From Pontederia crassipes (Eukaryota; Streptophyta; Magnoliopsida; Commelinales; Pontederiaceae), in contig CM060197.1 of NCBI GenBank assembly GCA_030549335.1, positions 20,286,501 through 20,350,500 on the forward strand: 64,000 bases of DNA. The letters run 5' to 3'. Shown here in pieces: positions 22,741-34,038 of the stretch. The notes under the pieces are model-generated. The model was not told where the DNA came from, ran no database searches, and was given only the letters and a program-made list of their open reading frames with translations. The translations under genes and the position numbers were made by a program. The number at the start of each line of letters is the position of its first letter. The first letter of the stretch is position 1.

Positions 22741-22965
22741 GCGCGACAGAGAAGGGGGCATCACCCCCCTTCGCCGGCATGACAGAGGGGGACATCGACC
22801 CCCCTTCGCTGGCACAACAGAGAAGGGGGGCGTTGGCACCCCCTTTGCCGGCAAGACAGAGGGGCTAACACGCCCCTTCTCTCGCCATGCCTGTCGACGA
22901 GAGAGAAGGGGGGTGTCGGCCCCCCTTCATCGACGTGATAGAGGGGGCAATGCCCCTTCTCTCTC
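22741..22965. repeat. G/C hairpin minisatellite
   Basis: Six units of about 36 bp, each a run of 4-6 G, a short spacer, and a matching run of C, e.g. GAAGGGGG...CCCCCCTTC at 22751-22772 and GAAGGGGGG...CCCCCCTTC at 22907-22928. Other units centre near 22795, 22833, 22868 and 22950. Confidence 0.8.
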
Positions 22966-22975
22966 ATTGGCGTAG

Positions 22976-23334
22976 TTGATGTGTGTGCGATGACTACAAC
23001 TTGATGGTGTGTACACATGATTACCCTAGAGTTTAGTTGGAGTCTTTCGCTTTTCTTTATATCGAGTTGTATTTGGACTATTATGAGACCTATTCTTATT
23101 GTATTATGGCATGGACCTTTATATGTCTTGTGTTGAGACATTTGATGTACCTTTCATTCATTTAGCTTCCGCATTTCCTCATATTATTATTGTAATAGTT
23201 TTATCCAAGTCTTCCGCTTATGTGTCACTATTATTGACTATTTGGGTCAACAAAAAAGTCAAAGAAAGAGTGAAAAAAGTAAGAACCGAAAGGAGATTTC
23301 GCCACGTGACAAGGTCAAACTTTAGGGTGTTACA
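22976..23334 (+). mobile_element. possible gypsy LTR 3'-end remnant
   Basis: Ends in TTTAGGGTGTTACA after a CTTCCGCTT-containing stretch, resembling in layout the end of the family Y LTR (CTTCCGCTG ... GGCGTTACA). No partner or target duplication seen. Fossil, weakly supported. Confidence 0.3.
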
Positions 23335-23344
23335 ATCAATATTT

Positions 23345-24028
23345 TAAAAATCGGTTCGGACCAGCCAGTTCAACCGGTCTGATCACGAACCGACTACAAA
23401 ATTGGTCCAGTTTGATAATAAAATTGGTTAAAAAAATTGGGTTTGACCTGGTTTTTTAAAATTTTCAAAAAAAAATATGGAAAGATTTTATTAAGGAATT
23501 GAATGTTTAAATGGTTTTATAATAAAATTGGAAAGTTATGCACGTGAAAGGAGAAAAAAATAAATAAGAAAATAAATGGAAAGATCTTGAATTCTTGATT
23601 GGAGGAAATGAATCAAAATGGAAACAGATTATTAATCTAATAAAATAAAAGAGAATTATATATGACAAAATAAAATTTGGTAATAATATATTAGTGATAA
23701 ATTTTGATTGAAATGAAATTTAGATTATTATATTATAAAAAGAAAATTACTAAAATATAAACAAATTATTAGTCAAATAAATCCAGTAATAATATATTAG
23801 TAATAAATTTAGGATTGAAATTAAATTTAGATTATTGTATTAGTAATAATAAAAAAGATAACTGCTAAAATAAAAATAGATTATTAATTAAATAAAATAA
23901 AAGAGAGTTATAATAGAAGGAGAATAAAATTCGGTAGTAATATGTTAGTAATAAATTTAGATTGACATTAAATTTAAATTATTATATCAGTAATAATAAA
24001 AATAAACTACTATTTAAATTAATATCTG

Positions 24029-24117
<89 letters not shown>

Positions 24118-24275
24118 TAATTGGTTTAATTATTTTTGTAATAATTTATATATATTAAATTACTCACAAATATTTATAAATAATATTATTATATAAAAAT
24201 ATGGTTGAATCAGTTGATTCCGAATTGAACCGGTCGAACCTCGACTCGGTTGAGGTGCGATCCAATCTCCAATCC
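23345..24275. mobile_element. MITE-like AT-rich element with GGTTC-rich inverted ends
   Basis: The left end contains AATCGGTTCGGACCAGCC and GTTCAACCGG; the right end, read on the other strand, contains GAGGTTCGACCGGTTCAA. Between these imperfect inverted ends is an AT-rich interior with no coding capacity. A target duplication was not identified and the superfamily is uncertain (hAT or Mutator type non-autonomous). Confidence 0.5.
24030..24116. repeat. (AAT)n microsatellite
   Basis: About 29 perfect AAT units within the MITE-like element. Confidence 0.97.
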
Positions 24276-25330
24276 GGTATTTAGAATAAATGATTATTTT
24301 CATACCTTTTACAACTTATTCAACCTTTTACACTTAAATCATTCCGTTTACTTCAAACTAAATTTTGTTAAATTTTTTTTAATAACTACGAAATACCATG
24401 TCTTTACTTTTTCCATACAAACAAACAATATTTTTTTTAAAGAAAAACTATTGGCAGGCGTAAAAGTGCACAAAACGTTATTATTAACTAATAGCTTTAC
24501 TTCCATTGATTTTCATTCTAAAACTATTTTTATATGATATGCGTGTAAGGATAAAAATGACAATTCACAATTGTTAGAAAAGAAAATGAATAAAATTTAA
24601 ATTACGAGGGGTGTTTAAAATTTAAATGACTATGAGGATCTCGATGAATGCACACGTACGTGTTTAGATTAGTGCTCTTGTTACGGGAGGAGAGGCTTCA
24701 TGGCGCTTAAAATATTGTAGGAAAATGGGAATAAGGGACAGGATGTTTTCGAGTTGAGATCCAAATGGCATTTGAAATTTTTGTACTCGTATTTTCTAGT
24801 TTCATGGTGACAACGTGATGCTTCCAAAAGTGTCAGCACACAAAAAAAGAAAAAAAAAGCTATCAATATCACATCATATTAAGAGACGTGAACACCTCTT
24901 AGAAAAGGAAGATAAAAAGATAAAAAAAAAAACTAGGGAACATGTGAAACGCCTTTAAATAACGAGTTTCGGCACATTCAAAAGTTTACGAGTAACTACT
25001 AAATGGTTCCGGACTAAACAGCAGATGCTAAAAACCTGGACCACCACCATCCAGTTATTTCTTCTCATTATCTGCAGAAATTTAAAGTTTCTCTATTCTC
25101 TGTAAAGGGCCAGATCAAAACTTCGAAAAACAATGAGCTAACAATCTGACTACCAAATAAATTAACAGCAGTTCGATTGCGATAATATAGGGTTGGGAAA
25201 ATAATTGGACTCTTGCATCAATATTAGAAACTGGGGTCCTCTCAGAAATGACGGAAAAGAAAAAGGTCCACAGCTAGCGAGCGCATTTGATTTGATCCTC
25301 CTTCATCAAGTCACATGGCCCTCTCTCTCT
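24276..25330. other. spacer and TMEM33-like 3' flank
   Basis: Contains the 3' UTR of the - strand TMEM33-like gene (immediately below 25331, starting with a CT microsatellite) and AT-rich spacer. No other feature recognised. Confidence 0.5.
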
Positions 25331-28300
25331 CTACCTGAACCACCATCTCTGAACCATTGAAATGGGTGAATTCAGAAAAGGAGCATGCCTATGAATGAGG
25401 GGGCCCACAGAGCGTCCGATTTGAGCCCATACACTCTGGTGGTAGCCAGAAGTTACAGGAGCGAGATACATAAGTTTCAACAGCTGCATTGAGAGCCACG
25501 ACGTGAGCAAGATAACCTACTAATGGCTCAGCATTATACAGAACACAAACAAAGGGTAAAAAAGATAAGCACACGAGAGGCTCAGAAATGTTCCAGAGAT
25601 AATTATGACAACGAGAATGAAGTAAAACTAAAAGAAACAAAATATTTCCCACAAAATTGAGAGCACAGTATTAAAGTAGCTGGCTAAAGAATTTAAATTT
25701 CCAAGCATGGACAACTTTTAATGTTTATTAAAGTTGTCTTCAATGATTACCATTCCTGTTTCTAATTAAGATTGATATCTCTGCGCTTTTGCATTACAAT
25801 ACAAAAATATATTCCAACATTGTTCACAAAATGACCCTTAAGATACCAACAAAATGATTCATTTGGGATAGGGTTATAAATTAAAAATATAGGACACTAC
25901 TTTCAACAAAATAACCTCAACTCAAAGTACATTTTTTTTCTGATGGCCCCACTAGGTGGGGTCGGCTACATGGATCATACGAAGCCTGATCCATGTTCAT
26001 GAGATTCGACAGGGTTTTACGCTGGCTGTCGGGGCCTAACACAACCCTCCTCCTTTATCCGGGTTTGGGACCGGCTATAAAACATAGACGGAGTTATTTG
26101 AAGTATTTTATATTAGAATTTTTTTTTATTTATATGGTAAAATCTTACTATACAGTATACATGATCCAATACTATGATGCTCGATCCTCAAAATCTCTTA
26201 AGATCCTACATCAAAAAGCAATCTCGATCAACACAGATATTAACTAAGTATAATTTCATGACAAAACATCATTTTTTGTAAACATAGAATTCAGATTGTT
26301 GAAACATATATTACAATCATTGAAGTAGAAAACAAATTGCACCTACAAGAGAAAAAAAGAACATACAAGTGTAATGTCAAAAGCATGTGTACCTGTAAAA
26401 CTTGGCAATTCTCTAATGTGCTTTTACCACCCTTGGAGTAGGGTAGGAACCAAAATATGAATAGAGAATTTAGCAAAGCACAATCAAATGCTTCAATAAG
26501 ACAGCTTAATCTCTCCCTCAAAAAAAAAAAAAACAGTTTTATAACTGCACTGGATGGAACTTAAAATGATCTATGCAGACCAGGATGGCAGGATCTAATT
26601 TAACAACACAATTTCAGAAGTTCTCGACCATGGTTTAAGAGATATTAGCGTGTTTATATTTGATAGTTTATATAAAATCATATTTACTGGAAAATTTTAC
26701 ACAGAACTGTTCCAATTTTTTTTTTCTTTTTCTGGTGAAAGAAAGAAAGGACTACAAGACTTGAACAGTTGTATTTCAAGTGAAATCCATGAAATGTGCA
26801 TACTTATGTGAAAAAGAAGAAAACAAAAAAATAGTGTGGTTACGCAAGAGCCACACTATTTGTTGTATAAATTATTAGCACAATATTACAACTTGAAGAT
26901 GTGATGCTTGGAAATACCTAATAACAAGTAGTATTTTGATGGGAAAAACAATGTGGCACAGATTGTGCACCAAAGCAGGTAGACCAATGAAAAAGCTTGA
27001 ATAACTACTGAAACCTTTTTTGCAGTAGAGAACTTCAAAAAAAGGTTTACGTGGGAGCAAGGCTCTACTTATAACTCAAAGACCACCTAGTTTCAGACAC
27101 TTCAGTCAGTTGTAACAACTGCTCAAGTATAATCGACATCTATCAACATACAGCAGATCTGGCCAATGTCATATTAACTGGGATAAAAAAAAATCATTCA
27201 CACACCTTAACAAACTGTATACATTGATGAACAGAAGAAGTTATCAGGTTATTGTATCCTTTTGGACGATTTTAATGCTTGATGGTACCAAGTAATATAA
27301 TGTTGTATTGCTCTGAAGAAAAAGTTCAATGGAAAACTAATCAAAATAAACACAAAGAGGATAGCAAGAAATAACCTGCCAGTACATAAAGGTCTGGATG
27401 ATGTTTCTCTGTCGCCTGCAACAACAGAATTTTGTTTCATATAAATTTAAGTTTTGCAGAACATAAGAAATAACAGTAAATTAAACAAACTGAAAAGGAT
27501 AGCCATTTTAAGAGAAACTAACGAGAACAGGGATAAGATTAGGAGAAAGCCCAATCCAATTTCAGCATGTGAGCTCAGGATGCCAAGCGTGGTTCCATTT
27601 GACTCCACCCACAAACAAGGTTCTTCCAAGTATCTCCTGTTAGATGTATTCAGAAAAAAAAGTATCTCATGTTAAGGATATCATCCACAAAAAAAAACAT
27701 GTTTTCAATTCAAAAAATTCATGACTTTCAAGCTAACACATTAAAAATAAGCTTGACATTCAAACATATCATGATCTATCTTAGTGCTGAATGAAATCGG
27801 TTTTTTTATAGCGTAAATGAAATCAGTTATACACAAGTGCACATAATAGTTCATGATCACATTTCTGCATGTCATCCCTGTGCACAGACCATGCTGATCT
27901 TCTCTGCATCATTCATGATCATATTAATTTCTTTTGCAAGTGAGCATGTTAGTCAATTCAGATAACGGAAAATGAAAGACACTGAATGTAAAAATAAGTA
28001 ATAAGCAGTAAAAGGTGAAATATGCCAAATTTACCTGTACAAAGATGAGCGTGCAAAATTAGCCCTTAGAAATTTGGCAACATGTTCAAGAGCCCAGCAA
28101 AATACAGGTATCAAGGCAACTAAAGTTCAATCAATAGAAGAATATCAATAAAACCAAAATTTCAGAAAATATATACTACCCACAAGAAAAACAGGATAGG
28201 TTATAGTTCATTTACTCACACTTGAAGTGCAATTGAGATGTCACAAAGCTCAGGCAATATAGTACGTGAATAAAATCCTTGGATGCAATCACAGGTTGAA

Positions 28301-31300
28301 ACCACCCTTGAAGCGCAGGCAGGTTCCACGCCCTCGGTTTCTGTAGAAGGATACGCGAAGAAACAAATTGTTCACGCTGAATGCCACCAGAGAAATATCA
28401 TAAATCATAATAAGGCAGACAAACTTACACCATAAGCTGCATATATAGAATAAATTGAGGAACATGTGGTACCCACTAAGGATAACCGGAACGCTTTGTT
28501 CGATAGATATTGAGGAACAACTGGGAGCATCCCAAGCACCGCAACAACTAACACCTGGCAACAAAAAACTTCGTGAGTTCTCATTTTGGACAAACAATTA
28601 AATCGAACAGTGATGTAACTTATGAAGTAACATATATCGTATAAATCAATGATATTTGACATATTATATATCAAATAGATGCCATTACAATGGGATACAA
28701 AGAGATGCACAGAAACTTAAGGAAAATAAAAGATATTTTCTTTCATAAAAAAAATAAAGCTTCCCTCAATAAATAAACTTTTTTCAGGAAAGAAGTATGA
28801 CTAGGAAGATGGTAGTCATCCAAACCCCAGTAAATAACTGGGCATATTTGATTGAACACGAATTTTGGTGGAAGAGAGTCAACAAACCACTCTTGCAAGA
28901 GATTAACAAATTTTTTTTTTTTTGCAAGAGATTAACAATTTTTGTTACATGTTAAAAAAAAACAATTTTTGCTACATCAAAAGTGGGATGAGGAAGTATT
29001 CATTGGCAGAATCAGATAATTGGCCATTTTAGAAAGTTCTTTTGGTAAGGGATTGTGACGCTTATGGTATCCCTTAAAGATAAGGTATAGGGGTCTGATT
29101 GAACACAAATCCTGTTGTCTGTGATCATTCATATAATTGACAGGTTGAGCATAGACAACAAGATTGTCATATGCCTCCTCAACCACAGAACAGTTTTTTC
29201 TCTATCTCATGGCATAATGCTTATGAATTTTGGTGGGTTTGCAGTCTGACAAATATTTCTACTCCAAGAAATATTTGCCTGAAGTTGGTCTAATAAACCT
29301 GTACCCTGTTGACTGATCTTCAGTTATCTGATTCTTCCATCCAGTCTGAATTTGGTTTTGATACACTAGCAGGGAATTTTCTTGATAACGGAATCAGAAG
29401 TCGAAACTTATTTGTGTAACCATGCTAGTAATAAGAAAAGATGTGTGATATTTTCTTTTTTGAAAGGAAGATGTTAATAGTGTACCCAAGCATTCACAGA
29501 AAAGCGTATAGTGCGACGATCCAATCCTAGACTTGCATTTCTTCCTGATTGTGCAGAAGCTCCTGAACCAGGCACTGCAACATTCACATTTTACTTCATT
29601 CACAATAATTTTACATAAAATATACATGGAGATGAGAAACATTTTAGTGAATAATAGAAATATAAATAACTGTGAGTTATTACTTACCTGAATTACTTTG
29701 TCTTGAATTTTCTGTGGCAGATTGTGATGATCTGCCTGATCTAGACCTCGAACTATTGGAATCCGATTGTGACGAAGACCTCCCTGATGGCTGTGCTGGC
29801 TGAGATGTGGCCGATGAAGCCATTGGCTCAACTATAAAACTTGCGTCCTGTAAAGCATAAAAAACTCACAGAATCAACTAAGTGGTACTTGTTTTTTTCC
29901 GGAATATAAAGACATCAGTAATATGCAGCGAAGAAATGAACATTAAAAAAAAGGAAATGAAGTTCTTTCCTTGCTGGAGGATGATTTGTATCATTCTAAT
30001 ATTTGTATTTGGGTCTGAATAAATAAAAATAGAAAGAGACAAAAGTTTACTATATTCTTACAATAGAACAAATATGTGATAATAATCTGATAAAACATGA
30101 AACTAAAAAATTCCCAAAGATGTGCTGAAATAATCATATTGATCTACAAAATGAAACATTCATTACGAGGGGTAAATCAACAGTTATATAACAGAACGAA
30201 CGATTGGCAAATGAACATATACATCACTTGTACTATAATGAACAAATATCTCAAAGAAAAGCGATACAAAATAAGAAATTACCTTCTACCAGCCCTATGT
30301 ATCTTACTAAAGAACAAAACTTCAGCATTTAAAGTACAAAAAATCATACTTTTGCCATTGCTCCGTTAGCATTTGTCATCTTATTTAGTAATAAAATAAA
30401 ATTAAACATATACGATATTTATCACAGTATTCTAAAGTTAAACCATCGTGATTCTTAAACAGTTTGAATAGTTGAGCCAAGATAAGACCATCCTGTCTCT
30501 TCTAAGAAAAAAAGACCATCCTGTCAGCATTATGTATAGTGAGAGTGCAATAAGTAAGCATAGACCACCGAATGCATTTTAGTGATCAAATTGGGTGAAT
30601 CTTTTGTTTTTCTTAAGAACCCCAATTCAAGGGTATTTTCTTTTGAGCGCAGGAAGCTTCAACTGCATAAAACTAATATGTTTGTTTCACAGTTTGTCGC
30701 ATAGCCACTGCCAAACCAGCTTTTCGGGCTACTGTTTAGGGCAATAGTGTACCTCTCTCTCTAATTGATTTCTAATCACATGGACCCAAAGGACAGATAA
30801 CCAGAAGAATGTATTGAACAAATAAAACATGTAAAAATGTTCCAACCTTTATCAATAATGCGAAAGAAAATGACAAGAACAAGAAAAATCGAGTAATAAG
30901 AAAGCACATGATCATGCCACAGCTCAAGGTTGCCAACAACACAATTCAACCTGCACCGTTCAAAGCCCTAAGCACATAAGCTCCCTTAAACTATGTCCCA
31001 ATTGATAGTGTTTTTGGTCTCGAAATCTCAACCACAAGAAAAATCTACACGCGCTTACAGCCTGACATGCATGCACAAATCCAAACCAGCACATCTAAAG
31101 TTAACAATTCGACGTGCCATTACTTTTAGCGTGATCATATAAAACATTTCAAAAGACTATTTTTTGTCTTTGGAAATCGTTTTCCCTTCCCGAATGAAAA
31201 ATATATCCAAAAACTGGGGAAAATCGACTAATAGTAGTGGATCAAACTAGACTGCCCGATAAAAATTAACATCAACGATCGAATGGAAAAAAAGTCATAG

Positions 31301-31590
31301 AATGCAGCTAAATCGAGGATCATTGCTAACGGAAAGCGAGCAAAACCCTAAATCTGCAACAGGGAAGAGAAATCCAAGCGGGGTAAAAAGGAGCGGAAGA
31401 AGATTACGATGTAGCGCTGGTAGAACTTGCGCTTGAAGTGGTCTTGGACGTCGGGACGGGAGGCCATGTGTGGCGGGACGAGGATGTTGGACCAGTACTC
31501 AGCCCATCGGGGGTCGTTCTCGTAGTCATACGCCGCCGCCGCGATCCGCTTCAGCCTCTGCGGATCCGCCTCCGCCTCCTGCCCCGCCAT
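25331..31590 (-). CDS. TMEM33/Pom33-family membrane protein, nine exons
   Basis: Complete gene; exons (- strand) 31590-31408, 29847-29688, 29574-29486, 28554-28429, 28340-28220, 28119-28035, 27636-27523, 27415-27376, 25483-25331. Lengths sum to 1071 nt, giving 356 residues with phase kept at every junction and GT-AG introns throughout. N terminus: DPRWAEYWSNILVPPHMAS, then KRKFYQRYI. Residues 62-115 are a Ser/Arg-rich low-complexity linker. Hydrophobic segments follow (VLVVAVLGMLPVVPQYL; LSLVGTTCSSIYSIYAAYG; DFIHVLYCLSFVTSQL; IGLGFLLILSLFS), then RNIIQTFMYWQLLKLMY and the C terminus FLNSPISMVQRWWFR, both hallmarks I recall from plant TMEM33-like proteins. Family members are ER/nuclear-envelope multi-pass proteins tied to tubule shape and nuclear pores in yeast and animals; the plant role is inferred. 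Intron 8 carries a short RTE derivative. Confidence 0.9.
25948..26095 (-). mobile_element. short internally deleted RTE LINE derivative (copy C)
   Basis: On the - strand it starts AACTCCGTCTATG, equal to the full-length LINE start at 1739, runs to CATGGATCA and then joins the 3' end (CGTATGATCCATGTAGCC). Its 3' limit stops inside the conserved CCCACCTAGTGGG stretch; the GTT tail is absent. Lies in intron 8 of the TMEM33-like gene in the gene's sense orientation. Confidence 0.8.
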
Positions 31591-32821
31591 CTGCCTCTGC
31601 TCGATGCCGCGGTGGCGTCTGGTGAGGGATTCCAGGAGAGCGATCGGAGATCGAGGTCAAGGTGAAAAGAAGAAGAGAACAGGGTGCTGGTGAAGTCGTG
31701 GACTCGTCCGTTGAGGTGAAGGGTCTGATTAAATAGCATATTATTATTCTTCTTTTACTCGGACTCGGAGTCTGATTAAATAGCATATTATTTATTAATT
31801 TTCTTTTATTCGGACTATATATATGGTTCAATTTTAATGTTTTCTATTTCACTTTGTTCCTTATCTTTTACACCATCATATTTTTATCCAATGATTCATA
31901 ATTGAATCTCTCAAATAATTTATCACTGTTGAATGAAAATCTGATGATAGAGACGATAAGAAATAAGGTGAGGTAGAAAACACCTAAATTTTTTTCATAT
32001 ATAGTCTTCTTTTACTCGGACTCAATATATATATATATATATAAACTGAATTATTTATTCTAGATTTATTATTTATGTCAAATTGATAGATTTATATTCT
32101 TCTCTAAATATTATAATTGGATCGTAAAGGAACGACACCTTTTATTTTGTATGATTATTATGATAAGAAGTTTAAACTGACTAGAAGTAGTACCTTCGAT
32201 TTGATTAAACATGAAACAAATATCATAATACATGTAATAATAAATATAGTTTAGAATTTCGGACTGATAATTCTTAGATAATAAATACTAAAAAATATAA
32301 TAAATAACCTTTACATAACACTTTAAATGAATATATTAAACATAACTAAAAGTCAAATTTAGTTTGATTAGAAATAGAAGTTTCGATTTGATTAAATATA
32401 ATATTAAGAAAATATTAATTATAATATAAATTTATAAAAAAAATAATTATAATTCTAACTATAAAAATATATAAGAAGTTAATAAATATAAAGATTGGTG
32501 AATCAATGAATATGAACAGATATAACATGTATTTATAATATAATTCTGATTTTTTTACAAAGGGATATTATACTAATTAGGAACCTTCTTATAGAGTCAA
32601 GGTTGTCAAGATTTCCTTATAGATCTTAAAATTTTATAATTTTATCCGTACTAAATTTCGATCTTATTTTAAAGATCTTGTGTAATATGATATTAATTCT
32701 TATCACATGATCATCCTACGATCTCATATGATTAATATACTCATTTTATATACTAATAAAAAAATATTCACAATAATAACAAAAATAAAAACAACAACAA
32801 CAATAATAATAATAGGATTTA
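31591..32821. other. TMEM33-like 5' flank and AT-rich spacer
   Basis: GC-rich leader next to the ATG at 31590, then AT-rich sequence. A 47-bp near-duplication places TCTGATTAAATAGCATATTA at 31724 and again at 31771. (TA)n at 32026-32042. No clear TATA box chosen. Nothing coding seen up to the MULE end. Confidence 0.5.
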
Positions 32822-33029
32822 ATGGGGGTCCACCCCGGGGGGAGGACCCCCCTCCCCCATCCGCGCCCGTCGGATGGAGATCCGACGGGCGCGGCTTTGA
32901 AAGCGTTTTTTTAATCCGTTTTCTTTTTTTTTTTCGTTTTTTTGGTTTTGTTTCGATCCGAGCGGATAAGCTCCCACATTCGCTGGTCGTGCCCTAGTTC
33001 TTTGCAAGCAGCCGACGTCTGCAGCCACT

Positions 33030-33510
33030 GTCCGCTGCGCTGTCCGCAGCGGTCCATCGACGTCCATCTCCGTTTGTAGCCGTCCGCATCCGTCCATCGC
33101 CATTCCTCGCAGGCTGTCCGCAGATCCGTCCGCAGCTGTCCGTAGGCCGTCCGCAGCTGTCCGCAACTGTCCGCATGCCGTCAACAGCCATTCGTTGCCG
33201 TTCGTCCGCAATCCTTTCAGGAGTCCATTGATGAAAAGGGGCTGGGGCGCCCGGTGATTCGCCGTCCATCACCTTTCGCAGGCCGTCCGCAGCCGTTCGT
33301 CGCCGTCCATCCGTCGTCCGCGCTCGGTGATTCGTCGTCCGTCCGCCGTCCGCAGGTGTCCATCGCCGTCCGTCCGCCGTCCGCTCCCGGTGAATTGCCG
33401 TCCATCATCGTCCGTCCGCAGGCATCCATCGCTGTCCATCCGCCGTCCACACCCGGTGAATCGCCGTCCATCGCCGTCCGTCCGCCGTCCGCAGCATTCG
33501 TCGGACTAGT
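33030..33510. repeat. CCGTCC-type minisatellite at the MULE left end
   Basis: Hexamer-like CCGTCC/CCGCAG/CCATCG blocks, organised in units of about 63-73 bp marked by GGTGA(A/T)T at 33253, 33326, 33389 and 33455. It continues the left inverted repeat. Open frames here are artefacts. Confidence 0.85.
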
Positions 33511-34038
33511 CGCCGTCACTCGAGATCACCTTACTATCGCCCGAGGTATTCTCCGACTGGTTGTCCTTCTTCGCTTCAATTCCGATTGGGCGAGTACAAA
33601 GCTAAACCTTCATTGTATCCTCTCGTAGACTCGCTTTTTGGGTGTTTTCTCTAACACGAGGAGGCATCATTCGTCGAATTTGTGGCTCTTCGTCCATTCG
33701 TGCTTGGCATCGGGTGAGTTGGTGTATGGTTTGCCTTGGTCCTCTCCTTAAATCTAATTTGAATTTTCCTTTGAGAATTTTGGACTATTGAAGTTATCAT
33801 ATGCCACTCAGTTTTCGTTTTGGTGAAATTAAGATTGGAGTAGACAATTGCATGTTAAATCTTAGTTCTCTTGTGATATGCTCTCACATATTAATTATTC
33901 TTTAGTTATCTTAGTTCTTAGTTCTCTTATGTGAATACAATTGCATGTTAAATCTTAGTTCTCTTATGTGAATACAATTGCATGTTAAATGTTAGTTCTC
34001 TTATGTGTATACAATTGCATGTTTTTAGCTAAAAGGGC

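Noticed and set aside
25993-26247. 84-aa ORF in TMEM33 intron 8
   Set aside because: Runs through RTE derivative copy C into plain intron; no protein similarity.
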